A stretch of 64,000 bases of DNA from an uncultured Thermoanaerobaculia bacterium (lineage in GTDB: Bacteria > Acidobacteriota > Thermoanaerobaculia > Multivoradales > Multivoraceae). Every line of letters begins with the position of its first letter. The first letter of the stretch is position 1. Made by a program: the position numbers and the translations under genes. Below, one piece after another: positions 1 through 10,100 of the stretch. Below the pieces are notes generated by a model. That model did not search any database, had not been told where the DNA came from, and saw only the letters and a program-made list of their open reading frames with translations. The DNA lies in assembly GCA_951812325.1 (NCBI GenBank), contig OX638294.1:434001-498000 (forward strand). Direction: 5' to 3'.

Positions 1-171
1 CACCTCATCTGGGGTATCCACGACCTTGAGCGCATCCTGCTCGGCAGGCGCGGGAACCGCAGCAAGGCTCCGACCAGAAAGTTCCGCGCAGCGCGGCCAC
101 CTCGCGGTTGGTCTCCACGGGGCGGGAACCGCGGCAAGGCTCCGATCCCGGAGTCGGACCGGGCAGGATGA
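1..171 (+). CDS. C-terminal end of an unidentified protein (5' truncated)
   Basis: Frame 1 is open from the first base to a TGA at 169-171, which overlaps the ATG of the next gene (ATGA). It gives 56 residues that begin HLIWGIHDLERILLGR. The tail is very basic and carries two related motifs, GNRSKAP and GNRGKAP, encoded by the direct repeat at 50-73 and 122-145. The stop/start overlap is the main reason to believe the frame, because the genes that follow are joined in the same way. I do not recognise the family. The basic tail could instead be a non-conserved extension. Confidence 0.5.
   Translation, partial: HLIWGIHDLERILLGRRGNRSKAPTRKFRAARPPRGWSPRGGNRGKAPIPESDRAG
50..145. repeat. 24-bp direct repeat pair, 72-bp period
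   Basis: Bases 50-73 and 122-145 are identical at 23 of 24 positions, and the copies are exactly 72 bp apart. The shared core is GGGAACCGC followed by AAGGCTCCGA. The pair lies in the tail of the truncated upstream gene. A second pair with the same 72-bp period occurs at 10548-10648. Confidence 0.7.
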
Positions 172-797
172 AACGGACTCGCGGGATCCCGAGCCTGATG
201 GCCATCAGCGACCGGCGCCTGTGCGGCGGGGTCTCCGGTATGAGGCGCTGGGCCGTCTCGCTGCCGGCCGGCGCCGCGATTCAGCTCCGCGAGAGGAACC
301 TCGACTCCGAAGCACTCGTCGAGATCGGTCGCATGCTGCGCAAGGCCGCCACCGGCCAGCTGATCGTGAACGGCAGTGTGGATGTGGCCATCGCCTGTGG
401 GGCTGACGGCGTCCATCTGAGATCGAACCAACGATGGGCCGAGGTCGCCCCGTTCGTCCGGAAAGAGGGCCTGCTGCTCGGTGTGTCAACTCACAGCCAG
501 CGTGAGATCGCGGCCGCCGTCGACGCGGGTGTCGACTACGCTCTCTTCGGCCCCGTCTTCCGCTCGCCCGAAAAGGTCCGATTCGGCGCACCCCAGGGTC
601 TGGGCCAACTGCAGCGAGCCGCGCAGGCCGACCTCCCGATCCTCGCCGTCGGGGGCGTCGATGCCCGCAACGCGGCTCTGCTCGCCGAGGCCGGCGCACA
701 CGGCGTGGCCGCGATCCGGGCCTTTGCGGAGCCCCACGCCGCACAGGCTCTCACCCGCGCGTGGGTGGGCGCGGCTGGTACGCTTCGGGCCTCGTGA
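168..797 (+). CDS. thiE: Thiamine phosphate synthase / TenI family protein
   Basis: The 209-residue protein has the TIM-barrel features of ThiE/TenI. It has an early ISDRRLCGG strand, the GADGVHLRSNQ segment that binds the pyrophosphate moiety, GVSTHS, the DYALFGPVFRSPEK loop, and the late glycine-rich phosphate site AVGGVDARN followed by GAHGVAAIRA. ThiE joins the thiazole and pyrimidine parts of thiamine, while TenI relatives can lack that activity. The ATG at 168 overlaps the preceding stop, and the gene end overlaps the GTG of lspA. No other thiamine gene is nearby, so the TenI-like alternative remains open. Confidence 0.8.
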   Translation: MKRTRGIPSLMAISDRRLCGGVSGMRRWAVSLPAGAAIQLRERNLDSEALVEIGRMLRKAATGQLIVNGSVDVAIACGADGVHLRSNQRWAEVAPFVRKEGLLLGVSTHSQREIAAAVDAGVDYALFGPVFRSPEKVRFGAPQGLGQLQRAAQADLPILAVGGVDARNAALLAEAGAHGVAAIRAFAEPHAAQALTRAWVGAAGTLRAS

Positions 798-1324
798 AAC
801 CGAGATTTCTCGTCCTCTCCGCATGCGTGCTGGCGCTCGATCAGTGGAGCAAGTTGTGGATCGAAGCCAGCCTTGAAACCCACGGACGCCTGCCGGTCCT
901 TCCGGGGTTCTTCGATCTCGTCCACGTCCGGAACACGGGCATCGCCTTCGGGCTGTTGCCGGCCGGCGGCGAGCTGGCGGGCACGCTTCTGCTCACGGCG
1001 CTCGGCCTTGCCGCGCTCGTTCTTGTCTCGATCTACTTCCGCGGCACGCCCGAGGAAGAGCCGCTGCTTCTGCTCTCCCTCGCCCTGGTGCTCGGAGGGG
1101 CTGTGGGCAACCTGGTCGACCGCATCCTGTTCAGAGGCGTGACGGACTTTCTGGACGTGTATGTCGGCGCTCACCACTGGCCCGCCTTCAACGTTGCCGA
1201 CAGCGGCGTCACGGTCGGGATCGTCCTGATGCTGGCGCATGGCTTCGGCCCCCAACTCCGTCGGCGGTCGAGCGCGGCCGGAGCGAGCCGCCACGGGTTG
1301 ATCCAGGCCCGCACATCGAAGTGA
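794..1324 (+). CDS. lspA: Lipoprotein signal peptidase (signal peptidase II)
   Basis: This 176-residue membrane aspartyl protease cleaves prolipoprotein signal peptides before the lipidated cysteine. Four hydrophobic segments are visible. Both catalytic aspartates sit in their usual motifs, GNLVDR and FNVADS, and the family RNTGIAF segment is present. The GTG at 794 overlaps the TGA of thiE (GTGA). The longer frame from 761 would begin inside thiE and adds a non-conserved leader. The stop overlaps the next gene in the same way. Likely substrates in the window include the cyclotransferase and the LolB-like lipoprotein. Confidence 0.93.
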   Translation: MKPRFLVLSACVLALDQWSKLWIEASLETHGRLPVLPGFFDLVHVRNTGIAFGLLPAGGELAGTLLLTALGLAALVLVSIYFRGTPEEEPLLLLSLALVLGGAVGNLVDRILFRGVTDFLDVYVGAHHWPAFNVADSGVTVGIVLMLAHGFGPQLRRRSSAAGASRHGLIQARTSK

Positions 1325-2352
1325 CTTCGATTCGGGCGCCGGCGGCCGCGACCGGCGAACGGATCGACCGCTATCTGGCGCGCGTTCTCGATCTCTCTCG
1401 CAGCAAGGTGCAGAACCTGCTCCGTGACGGCCGCATCACCGCGAACGGAACGCCGCTCAAGTCCTCCTACCTGCTGCGCGGCCGGGAGCGGATCGACTTC
1501 CGGATTCCGCCTGCCCGACCCACGGCTCTGACGCCCGAAGCCGGGCCACTCGGACTGCTGCACGAGTCCGAGCACGTGCTCGTCGTCGACAAGCCGGCCG
1601 GGCTGATCGTGCACCCGGGCGCCGGTGTTCAGGGCGGCACCCTCGTGAACCGGCTTCTGCACCACTATCCGGAGATCGCAGTCGTCGGTTCGCCGGAGCG
1701 CCCCGGAATCGTCCACCGCCTGGACGTGGGCACCAGCGGCGCTCTCGCCGTCGCGCGCACGGAAGCGGCCTACCGGCGATTGAGCCGGGCCTTTGCCGAG
1801 CGAGAGGTGGGCAAGCTGTATCTCGCGGTTGTCTACGGTCTGCCCGACCCCGCAAGCGGAACGATCGAGCTCCCGATCGGCCGCCACCCCACCGTCCGTA
1901 CCCGCATGGCCATCGTCCCGGAATCGCGGGGAGGCCGTGCCGCGAAGACCCGCTATCGCGTACTCGCGTCAGGACGGGGCGTCTCGCTCCTGTCGGTCGA
2001 ACTCCTCACCGGCAGGACTCACCAGATCCGCGTCCACTGCAAGGCGATGGGGCGTCCCCTGGTCGGCGATCCCGCGTACGGCGAGCACCGCTGGCGTGGT
2101 CTGGCGCCGGCGCTGCGGCGGCCCCTCCGGGAGTTCTCCCGCCCCGCGCTGCACGCCCGGAAGCTGACGCTTCCTTCTCTCCCCGGGACACCGCCGGCCA
2201 GCTACGCGGCGCCTGTTCCGCCGGACCTGCGGGAACTCTGCGTCGCATGTCACCTGGTTTCGAACGCAGGGCGGGCTCAAGGGCCGCAACCTCGAGGCGA
2301 TCGGGCTGCCGACCCGCCCGGCGAACCTGCCGAACCAGAGCTCGAACGCTAG
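1321..2352 (+). CDS. rluD: RluA/RluD-type 23S rRNA pseudouridine synthase
   Basis: The 343-residue protein has an N-terminal S4 RNA-binding domain (about residues 12-60, ERIDRYLARV...SRSKVQNLLRDGRI) and a pseudouridine synthase domain. The catalytic aspartate is in HRLDVGTSG, followed by KLYLAVVYG and the late TGRTHQIRVH motif. It converts uridine to pseudouridine in 23S rRNA. The order lspA-rluD is common in bacteria. The start is a GTG overlapping the lspA stop. The last 35 residues are low-complexity and not conserved, and the stop overlaps the stop of the convergent bactofilin gene. The exact RluA, RluC or RluD subtype is inferred from context. Confidence 0.9.
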   Translation: MTSIRAPAAATGERIDRYLARVLDLSRSKVQNLLRDGRITANGTPLKSSYLLRGRERIDFRIPPARPTALTPEAGPLGLLHESEHVLVVDKPAGLIVHPGAGVQGGTLVNRLLHHYPEIAVVGSPERPGIVHRLDVGTSGALAVARTEAAYRRLSRAFAEREVGKLYLAVVYGLPDPASGTIELPIGRHPTVRTRMAIVPESRGGRAAKTRYRVLASGRGVSLLSVELLTGRTHQIRVHCKAMGRPLVGDPAYGEHRWRGLAPALRRPLREFSRPALHARKLTLPSLPGTPPASYAAPVPPDLRELCVACHLVSNAGRAQGPQPRGDRAADPPGEPAEPELER

Positions 2353-2804
2353 GAACCGCGCGGGGCGGCGACTTCCCGAGCGGCGGGCGATTCGATGGCC
2401 AGCGTCCCGCTCATCTCGATCCGGCCGTTGCATCTCCCGCCCTCGGCGATCGATACCAGCGGTGCGGCCAGGTTCCCCTCGATCGACCCGGTCGGAGCCA
2501 CCTCGATCTTCTCCGACGCCTGAACGTTGCCCTCCACCTTGCCGGAAATCTGCACCGACTGCGCGTTGACGTCGCCCTGGATCCGGCCGCGGCGACCGAG
2601 AACGAGTCTCCCCTTGAGCTCGACGGATCCCTCCAGGGAGCCGTCGACCAGAACCTCCGTCTCGCCGGAAATGCTGCCCTCGATGTGCGAGCCCACCGCG
2701 ACGTACGTATGGGTCGGTGGAGCCGAAGTCGACCTCACCGCGCCGGGGGCCGCCAGGGCGACCTGGGCCACCGACTCGCCGGAATCCTTCTTGAACAACG
2801 CCAT
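2349..2804 (-). CDS. Bactofilin (polymer-forming cytoskeletal protein)
   Basis: The 151-residue protein has the bactofilin layout: a short flexible N-terminus beginning MALFKK, a central right-handed beta-helix of repeated short strands (VGSHIEGSISGETEVLVDG through GSIEGNLAAPLVSI, about residues 37-120), and a short tail. Bactofilins polymerise without nucleotide and scaffold cell-wall or polar structures. The gene stands alone, converging on the rluD-type gene with overlapping stops, with tRNA-Gly upstream of it on the same strand. Confidence 0.9.
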   Translation of the reverse strand: MALFKKDSGESVAQVALAAPGAVRSTSAPPTHTYVAVGSHIEGSISGETEVLVDGSLEGSVELKGRLVLGRRGRIQGDVNAQSVQISGKVEGNVQASEKIEVAPTGSIEGNLAAPLVSIAEGGRCNGRIEMSGTLAIESPAAREVAAPRGS

Positions 2805-2860
2805 CTGTCTTTCTCCCGGTTACCCTGCGCAGCAGGACAGGAGCCGCCTGGACTTGCGGC

Positions 2861-2936
2861 TGGAGCGGGCAACGGGACTCGAACCCGCGACATCCAGCTT
2901 GGGAAGCTGGCACTCTGCCAACTGAGTTATGCCCGC
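2861..2936 (-). tRNA. tRNA-Gly (anticodon CCC)
   Basis: The minus strand folds into a 76-nt cloverleaf. The acceptor is GCGGGCA pairing with TGCCCGC, the D arm has ACTC/GAGT, and the anticodon stem CCAGC/GCTGG carries the loop TTCCCAA, so the anticodon is CCC and reads GGG. The T arm contains GGTTCGAGTCC. The 3' CCA is encoded. Confidence 0.93.
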
Positions 2937-3059
2937 CCGGAGCTGCGCAGACCGCCAAGGTAACGCAGCCACTCGCAGGTGGTCAAGCGCGAGGGCCGTC
3001 CAGAGCCCCTTGACGGGAGGCGATCCGGAACCGGGGCCGGGAATTCAGGGGAGATGATC

Positions 3060-3479
3060 GTGAGCGAGTTTGTCGAGGATCATCGGAGATCATCGGGTCG
3101 TTGGCGAACGAGGGTGACGTGGATGCCCATGGAACCGTCGGTCCTCGAGTACAGGCCGCGCTATGATCTCTCGCTGCGTCCTTCCGCGCCCCGGTCGATT
3201 CCCTCGATGGCTACAAGCTCCCCGCACGAGAACCAGCCCCTCTACTTCTTCCCGGAGCGTCACGTGACCGCCGAGGAGCTCCATGTGATGCTCCATGGCG
3301 GCAGCCGGGGGGAACGGTGCCACGCCGTCTCCTGCATGCTCCGCTACGCCCAGTGGGAGGACATCTGGGACTACGTTTCGCGGGACGAAGTGCGTGATCT
3401 GTTCGACGATCTCGACCTCCCCGACAGCCTCCGCACCGCCTGGGCGCGCATGCTGAAGATCGAGACCGTCGCTACCTGA
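3060..3479 (+). CDS. Hypothetical protein
   Basis: I do not recognise this family. The conserved-looking part is the last 80 or so residues, from YFFPERHVTAEELH to the end, a helical, acidic module with YAQWEDIWDYVSRDEVRDLF and LRTAWARML. I chose the GTG at 3060 because an AGGGGAG sequence at 3047-3053 sits 6 nt before it. Other in-frame starts are ATG at 3054, 3123, 3129 and 3207. There is no signal peptide or membrane segment. It lies alone between tRNA-Gly and the convergent AIM24 gene. Confidence 0.55.
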   Translation: MSEFVEDHRRSSGRWRTRVTWMPMEPSVLEYRPRYDLSLRPSAPRSIPSMATSSPHENQPLYFFPERHVTAEELHVMLHGGSRGERCHAVSCMLRYAQWEDIWDYVSRDEVRDLFDDLDLPDSLRTAWARMLKIETVAT

Positions 3480-3494
3480 GCGCGCGTCCGGCTC

Positions 3495-4499
3495 TCAGCG
3501 GCGATCACCCATCACGAGGCCGCCCAGACCTCCGAGCACCGAACCCTCGCCCTTGCTCTTGCCGCCGCCCTGGGGCGCGGCCGCGAACACCCGACTCGCC
3601 AGGCGGCTGAACGGGAGAGACTGAATCCAGACCTTGCCAGGTCCGGTCAGGCTGGCGAAGAACAGCCCCTCGCCTCCGAAGAGCGCCGTCTTGACCCCGC
3701 TGACCATCTGGATGTCGTAATCGATCTGGTGCTCGAACGCCACCAGGCAGCCGGTATCGAGCCGCAGCGTCTCGCCGGCCGCCAGATCCCGTTCGACGAT
3801 CGTCCCGCCGGCATGAACGAACGCCAGTCCGTCTCCCTCCAGCTTCTGCAGGATGAAGCCCTCGCCGCCGAAGAGACCGGCGCCCAGCTTGCGCTGAAAC
3901 GCGATGCCAACGGAAACGCCCTTCGCGGCGCACAGGAACGCGTCCTTCTGGCACAGGATCCGATGGTCGTGGGACGGCAGATCGAGCGGGACGATCCGGC
4001 CCGGATAGGGCGCCGCGAAGGCGACGTTCCGGCGCCCGCCGCCCGCGTTTCCGAACACGGTCATGAACAGGGACTCACCCGTCAGGACCCGCTTGCCGGC
4101 GGACAGCAGCTTGTCCATGAAACCGCCGCCGCCGCGCTCGGAACCGTCACCGAAGATCGTGTTCATCTCGATGCCGGGATCCATGTACATGAAGGCGCCC
4201 GCCTCCGCGATACAGGCTTCACCGGGATCGAGGGTGATCTCGACGAACTGCATCTCCTCGCCGACGAGGACGTAGTCGATCTCGTCCGCGGCGCTCCCGG
4301 GCGGCTGCGGGGTCGAACGCCCGAAGGCGGACGCGAACTGCGGTTCGTCGACCACCGGAACCCAGTTGCCCAAGCCCTCCCGATACACGTGCGCGCTGCG
4401 GGAAACGGCGCCGGCGCCGATCTTCTCCACGATCTCGGCGGCGAGAAAGGGTCCTTCCTGTTTGCCGGAAACGGCCAGATGCCAGATGCGATCGCTCAT
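3495..4499 (-). CDS. GYF-like domain fused to AIM24/TIGR00266 family domain
   Basis: Residues 1-60 ([14 protein letters not shown]...GNWVPV) match the GYF_2-type module found at the N-terminus of many bacterial proteins. The rest is an AIM24/TIGR00266 domain with glycine-rich double-stranded beta-helix repeats: [59 protein letters not shown]. The molecular role of bacterial AIM24 proteins is not established. The Gly-Ser-Lys-rich tail resembles tails of other family members. The start ATG overlaps the stop of the cyclotransferase gene, so the two are likely co-transcribed. Confidence 0.85.
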   Translation of the reverse strand: MSDRIWHLAVSGKQEGPFLAAEIVEKIGAGAVSRSAHVYREGLGNWVPVVDEPQFASAFGRSTPQPPGSAADEIDYVLVGEEMQFVEITLDPGEACIAEAGAFMYMDPGIEMNTIFGDGSERGGGGFMDKLLSAGKRVLTGESLFMTVFGNAGGGRRNVAFAAPYPGRIVPLDLPSHDHRILCQKDAFLCAAKGVSVGIAFQRKLGAGLFGGEGFILQKLEGDGLAFVHAGGTIVERDLAAGETLRLDTGCLVAFEHQIDYDIQMVSGVKTALFGGEGLFFASLTGPGKVWIQSLPFSRLASRVFAAAPQGGGKSKGEGSVLGGLGGLVMGDRR

Positions 4500-5380
4500 T
4501 CGTCTCCACTCCGTGGCCGGCGGCGCCCGCCTTCGGGCATGGCCGCCGATGGCGGGGCGTCAGGATCGTAGCCCACGATGCGCACCTCGAACACCCACGG
4601 CCAGTTCTTCCCGGTCAGCAGGAAGGTCCCGGCGCCGGGCCGCCAGGCGATCCCGTTCAGGACGTCGGCCGCGGCTGCCTCCTCCTCCGTCAACAGACCC
4701 GAGGCGTCGATGACGGCGACGACCGAACCGGAGCCCAGTTCGATCACGGCGATCTCATCACTCCCGTAGAGGTTCGCGAACAGGAGATCGTCGACCAGTT
4801 CGAGCTCGTTCAGGTCGGGGAGCGGCATGCCCTGTCTCGTCACGCGCAGCCGGCGCCGGACCTCGAGCGTGCGGGGATCGCGCAGAGTCAGGACCGGGGT
4901 GCCGTCACTCATGATCAGGTCGGAACCGTCGTACGCCAGGCCCCAACCCTCACCGGCGTAGCGGACCCGACCCTGCTCCCGCAGCGGGTCCAGAGACCAG
5001 ACCAGCGCCTCGCCCCGCCGCCAGGTGAGCTGAACGAGCCGTTCCCCGGCGCCCGGTATCAGGGCGAGTCCCTCGCCGAACAGTCGCTGGTCCAGGTCGA
5101 CCCGCGCCAGTTCCTCTCCGTCGCTCCAACGCCACGCCCGGAGGCTCGAACGGCCGTACGAGCCGGTGCTCTCGTAGATCACGCCCTCGCGCCAGAGCAG
5201 CCCCTGCGTATAGGCCTCGACGTCGTGGGGACGCCGGCCGAGCACTTCGATCCGCCAGCGTTCGGGAACTCCCGACGGCTGCGCACCGGTTCCCTCCATC
5301 ACGGACCCGCTCGACCCCGCCGGCATGCAACCGGCCGCGGGGAAGAGGGTGAGACTCAAGGCCAGGCAGCAGCTACGCAT
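4496..5380 (-). CDS. Glutaminyl-peptide cyclotransferase, predicted lipoprotein
   Basis: The 294-residue protein begins with a signal peptide ([13 protein letters not shown]) whose lipobox cysteine is residue 18. The body matches the bacterial/plant-type five-bladed beta-propeller glutamine cyclotransferase family: [65 protein letters not shown]. The enzyme makes N-terminal pyroglutamate. It is expected to act at the cell envelope, attached to a membrane. Its stop overlaps the AIM24 start. An earlier GTG a few codons upstream is possible. Confidence 0.87.
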   Translation of the reverse strand: MRSCCLALSLTLFPAAGCMPAGSSGSVMEGTGAQPSGVPERWRIEVLGRRPHDVEAYTQGLLWREGVIYESTGSYGRSSLRAWRWSDGEELARVDLDQRLFGEGLALIPGAGERLVQLTWRRGEALVWSLDPLREQGRVRYAGEGWGLAYDGSDLIMSDGTPVLTLRDPRTLEVRRRLRVTRQGMPLPDLNELELVDDLLFANLYGSDEIAVIELGSGSVVAVIDASGLLTEEEAAAADVLNGIAWRPGAGTFLLTGKNWPWVFEVRIVGYDPDAPPSAAMPEGGRRRPRSGDE

Positions 5381-5565
5381 CCGGACCACGCTACCAGCCG
5401 GTTCCGCGACCTCCGGCGGATCACGTGGCGGCGCCGCGGGCCGGCTTCTCCCACGAGACCCGAAGACCGGCGCCCGGACAACACGATGCCGGACGGGGTG
5501 AATGGCCGCTCGAACGCAGCGCGAAGTCCGCCGCAGACTGCTAAGTTGGAGGAGTGGCGTCCACC

Positions 5566-7155
5566 ATGAGTGCGTCCTTTCTGCGCCGGATCTCCCTGCT
5601 CGCCGTCGGCGCGCTGCTCGCGGCGGCGTGGTTCGCCTTCGCGCAGTCGGCCGCCGACGCCTCGCTGACGAGTCCAAGGCAGACGATGCGCGCCTTCCTC
5701 GAGGCGTTCGCGGCCGAAGACGGCCGGCCGAACCTGGATGCCGCAGCAGTCTGCCTCGACCTCAGCGACGTGCCCTTCCCGGTCCGCGCCCGCCAGGGCC
5801 GCAACCTGGCCAACGAACTGAAGCACGTGATCGACCGGCTCGAGCTGGTGGAGTTCGACACGATCCCGGACGACGGCGAGCTCGAACAGTGGGTGTTCAG
5901 CGACGAACTGTCGGTACCGATCGTCCTGGCTCCGAACAGCGAAGGCCGCTGGCTCTTCAACCCGGCAACCGTCGCCGCGATCACCGCCCTGTTCCAGGAG
6001 GTGCGCGACCGCACGGTGGTCGAAGGGGTCGAGGAAGCGCCGGTCACGGCCACGATATGGCTGCGCGACCGCCTCCCGGAGTCCTTCCGGAGCGGCGGCT
6101 TCATCCTCTACCCGTGGCAATGGCTGGCACTGCCGATCCTGCTCCTGCTCGGCCTCCTGATTGACCGGATCGTCGTCTGGATCTCCTTCGGTCTGCTCGC
6201 GAAGCCCCTGAGCAACCGCTACGAGAACCTCGACCTGCCCGGGGCGCGCCGCATTCTGCGACCCACCGGACTGCTGGGCATGGCCGCGGCGTGGTGGCTG
6301 GGCATCCAGTGGCTGGGCCTGCCGCCACAGGTGGACGCATGGCTCGACACGATCCTCCTCGTGCTCCTGCTGCTGGCGCTGGGCCGAGCCGCCTTCGCCC
6401 AGATCGACCTCCTGGGGACGGCGCTGCGGGCCCGCGCCGCCAGGAGCGAGAACCGGTTCCAGGACCAGTTGGTCCCCTTCGTCACGAAGACCCTGAAACT
6501 GGCTGCCGGCGTCTTCGGCGCCGTCTTTCTGATCGCCCGACTCGGCGGAGACGTCTCCGCTCTGCTCGCCGGCCTGGGTCTGAGCGGATTGGCGGTGGCG
6601 CTGGCGGCACAGGACCTGCTCAAGAACCTCTTCGGCTCGATCACGGTGCTCCTCGACCGCCCCTTCCGGGTCGGCGACTGGATCAGGATCGGCGAGGTGG
6701 AGGGTGTGGTCGAAGAGGTCGGGTTCCGGAGTACCCGCGTCCGCACGTTCTACGCTTCCCTGATCACCCTCCCCAACGCCCGCCTGATCGACGCCTCGGT
6801 GGACAACTACGGCGCCAGGCGGTTCCGTCGCTGGAGCACCCGCATCCAGATCACGTACGACACGCCGCCGGCCAGCGTCGACGCATTCTGCGAGGGCATG
6901 AGGCAGCTCGTGCGCGACAACGAATCGATGCGCCAGGACGGGTTCGAGATTCACCTCAACGAGTTCGGTCCCCACGCGCTGGAGGTCATGCTCTACGTCT
7001 TCTTTCTGGCGCCGGACTGGAGCACCGAGCTGCGCCTTCGCCACGACCTGGCCCTGGACATCCTCCGCCTGGCCGACCGGCTGGGCGTCCGGATCGCCTT
7101 CCCCACCCAGACGATTCAGCTGGAACCGCCGCCCGGCGATTCCCCGCCAGCCTGA
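5566..7155 (+). CDS. MscS-family mechanosensitive ion channel
   Basis: The 529-residue protein starts with a hydrophobic signal-like segment. A periplasmic stretch of about 150 residues follows, then several membrane helices and the MscS core: the pore-lining helix GLSGLAVALAAQDLLKNLFG, then ITVLLDRPFRVGDWI, the beta domain (GVVEEVGFRSTRVRT), and the PNARLIDASVDNY segment. MscS channels open on membrane tension and release solutes during osmotic downshock. The ATG at 5566 follows GGAGGA at 5548-5553. A GTG at 5554 is the alternative but abuts the ribosome binding site. The last 40 bp overlap the end of the convergent kinase gene. Confidence 0.9.
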   Translation: MSASFLRRISLLAVGALLAAAWFAFAQSAADASLTSPRQTMRAFLEAFAAEDGRPNLDAAAVCLDLSDVPFPVRARQGRNLANELKHVIDRLELVEFDTIPDDGELEQWVFSDELSVPIVLAPNSEGRWLFNPATVAAITALFQEVRDRTVVEGVEEAPVTATIWLRDRLPESFRSGGFILYPWQWLALPILLLLGLLIDRIVVWISFGLLAKPLSNRYENLDLPGARRILRPTGLLGMAAAWWLGIQWLGLPPQVDAWLDTILLVLLLLALGRAAFAQIDLLGTALRARAARSENRFQDQLVPFVTKTLKLAAGVFGAVFLIARLGGDVSALLAGLGLSGLAVALAAQDLLKNLFGSITVLLDRPFRVGDWIRIGEVEGVVEEVGFRSTRVRTFYASLITLPNARLIDASVDNYGARRFRRWSTRIQITYDTPPASVDAFCEGMRQLVRDNESMRQDGFEIHLNEFGPHALEVMLYVFFLAPDWSTELRLRHDLALDILRLADRLGVRIAFPTQTIQLEPPPGDSPPA

Positions 7156-10100
7156 TCGCCCGGCAGGACGATCCGTACCGAGAGGCCTCCACCGGCCCGC
7201 CTCGAGGCCTTGATCGTGCCCCCGTGTTCCTCCACGATCCGCCGCGCGATCGGGAGGCCCAGGCCCGTGCCGTCGCTCGAGGTCGAGAAGTAGGGCTCGA
7301 AGATGCGGTCCAGATCGGAGTCCGGAACACCGCGCCCCCGGTCTTCCACGGTCACGACGAGCGCGTCGTCGCCGCCCGCGCGCGCCACGGTGACGCGGAC
7401 CTCGCCGTCGCCGTCTCCCTCGCTCGCGCCGAGGGCGTTCTCGAGCAGGTTGCGGACGGCCCGCTGAACCAGCCGCCGATCGAAGGCGATCCGTGCCGCC
7501 TCGGCGTCCGCCGCCGACCGGAAGACCACGTCCACCCCGGCCGGCGGGGGGTGCCGATAGCCATCCACGACCTCGCGAACGGCCGCCGCCAGGTTCCCGG
7601 GCGCCGGCTGGGCCAGCGGAATCCTGCTGTAGGTCGAAAACTCGCCGGCCGTGTGCGCCAGTTCCTGGACCTGCACCAGGATGTTGTCGGTGCAGCGCTC
7701 GAAGATCTCGTCGAGTCGCTCCGGAGCGTCCCGCCACACCTGCCGCAGATGCTCGGTGGAGAGGCGGATCGGGGTCAGGGGATTCTTCACTTCGTGAGCG
7801 ATCAGCCGTGCCATCTCGGCCCAGGCCTCCAGTCTCTGTGCCTCCTCTTCCCGGGCCCGGTTCAAGGCGATCCGGGCCGCCATGCCGTCGATGGCGGCGG
7901 CCAGCGTCTTCAACTCCGTCTCCTGCGGCTCGAAACCGAGCGAGGAGGATCCGCCCGCAATCCGTCCGGCGCCGTCGATCATTCGCATCAGCGGCCGCGT
8001 GAACCCGCGGGCCAGCCGAGCGCCGACGATGACCAGCAGAAGCACCAGCGCCGTCGTGATGACCCCGGCCTGCCGTTTCAGGCCGGCAAGCGCGCGGGTG
8101 GCCGCCTCCTGCTGCGCCAGCAGCGGCACGGAAACGAAGAGACCCGATTCCCCCGGACGCTGCTCTCCCACCGACACGGGGGTGTACAACTCCAGGTAGG
8201 AGACGCCCCGGCCCGCCGTCCGGACGCGGGAGGCCGTCGGGTGGCCGAGCAGGGCCAGCCTGCTGTACACGTTGCCGGGAATGCGCTTGGGCATCAGGCC
8301 GGCCGTGAAGAGGTCCGGCTTGCTCGAGGCGTAGACCCCGCCCCGCCAGTACAGATTGACCTCGTGCCCGACGACCTCGGCGAGCCAGGCCAGGAGCTCG
8401 TCGTCCAGCTCGGCGTCCATCGAGAATCCCGGCTCCAGGCCGAGCAGAAAATCCGTCAGGACGTATTCGAGCGACACCAGCGCGGTGCGACCCGCCACCT
8501 CCTGCTCGGCCTGAATCCGGGCGCCCAGGTTGCGGAAGAGCAACCCGTTGAGCAGCGTCAGCGGCACGATCGCGATCAGCGCCAGAACGGCCGTGAGCCG
8601 GACGGAGTAGCGTCTGACATCGGGCAGCAGGCTGCCCCGCAGCTTCGCTGTCGGAAGACTGATCACGAGAACGGCGAACGCTGCCGCGGACACGGCCAGC
8701 ACGAGCCGCGCGGCCACCGTGGCGATCCGCCAGAGGCTCTCGGCCACCGACTGCTCGGGCAACAGCGCCACAACCCAGAGTCCTTCGAGGCTGGTGGGGC
8801 TGAACCAGGCCAGGGCGGCGCCCGCCGGTGTCTGCACGCGCAGGGTCTGGCTCGGATCCACGGCCTCCGAGGGCGCCGGCAACAGCCAGTCCTCCTGCCA
8901 CCGCGAGACAAGCGGTCGCCCCGCGCCGTCGACATAGGCGAGGAGCGCCTTTCCCGGCAGACTCGAGTCGCTCCGACTTCGGCCCGGCCCCCCTCGAAGC
9001 AGGCGCAACTCGAGTTCGGCGCCAGCTCCCGAAGCGGCGTCGCTCCAGACATCGAGTCGCGGGAACGCCTCCGTCCAGAAGCGGACCGCCCCCCAGTCCT
9101 GTCCCGCCGAGACCACGGCGACTTCGTCCGACGCGCGACGCCGCTGCTGCCAGGCGGGCAGATCGCCGCGAGGCGGGCGGTCACTGCCGACCTTCAGTTC
9201 CCCGGTCGCCCCCTCCACCGGCAAGCCGTAGGAGAACGTCGACGAAACGCCGTCCTCCCGCATCACGGCGAGAGCCGAGAACATCCCGGAGGCGGCCAGG
9301 GGTGACCGGCGCCAGAGTTCGAGCGCCAGATCCTGGTGATCGCCGAGTTCGTTCGGATCGCCGAGGGCCAGCTCCCTCAGGTCGGTGGCCGCGACGAACG
9401 AACGCGTCTCCCGCGCCAGCGACGCGACCTCCCCGGGGTCCGGGGCATCCGGACCACCTCGAACACTCGCGGAGAGCAACGCCCGCACAGCGGGTCCGTG
9501 GGTGACCTCGGCAAGCAGCCCGACACCTGCGGCTGCCGCCGTAGCCGTCAGGAGCAGGTGCGTCCAGTCGCGGCCATCGGACCAGCCGGCGGCCCACAGG
9601 GCGGTCCCGACGAGCAGAATCCAGGCCGCCAGCAGCACCACCCAGTGTTCGATCGGCCCCCCGAATGAAGCTCCGGGATCAGCCGGCGCCCCCGTCGCGT
9701 CCGTCGCCCGGAGCTGCCAGCGATAGAGGCCGTAGCCCACCGCCGAACCGACCCCGGCCAGACCGGCCGCGGCGGCCGCCTGCCCGGGCCTCTTCGGCGC
9801 CCGGCTGCTCCAGCGGCGGAAGACTCCGGCCAGCGACAGGGCGACTCCGAGGCCCGCCGCCACCAGACCGAGCGAACCCGCAAGCCCCCGTTGCCGCTCG
9901 GAGGCCGGCTCGAATCGGAGCCGCAGCCAGGGGGCCGGAATGCCGTCCGGGGGAGCGAGCTCCCGAATGCCGATGGCCTCCAGGGCCGGCGCCAGGGGTT
10001 CCGCGGAGTGGTCCCGGACCGACCACCGGACCCCGTGGCGCCGTAGCCCGAACGGCGTGGGGATCGGCAACGCGTCGGTCGGGAAGCTGCTGCCGACGAC

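Noticed and set aside
5356-8901. 1181-codon minus-strand open frame
   Set aside because: It runs antisense to the MscS gene and in another frame of the kinase gene, both of which have clear motifs. The translation is Arg/Gly/Ala-rich without any conserved pattern, as expected for high-GC shadow frames.
6291-9305. 1004-codon plus-strand open frame
   Set aside because: Antisense to the histidine kinase and out of frame with MscS; composition is that of a shadow frame.
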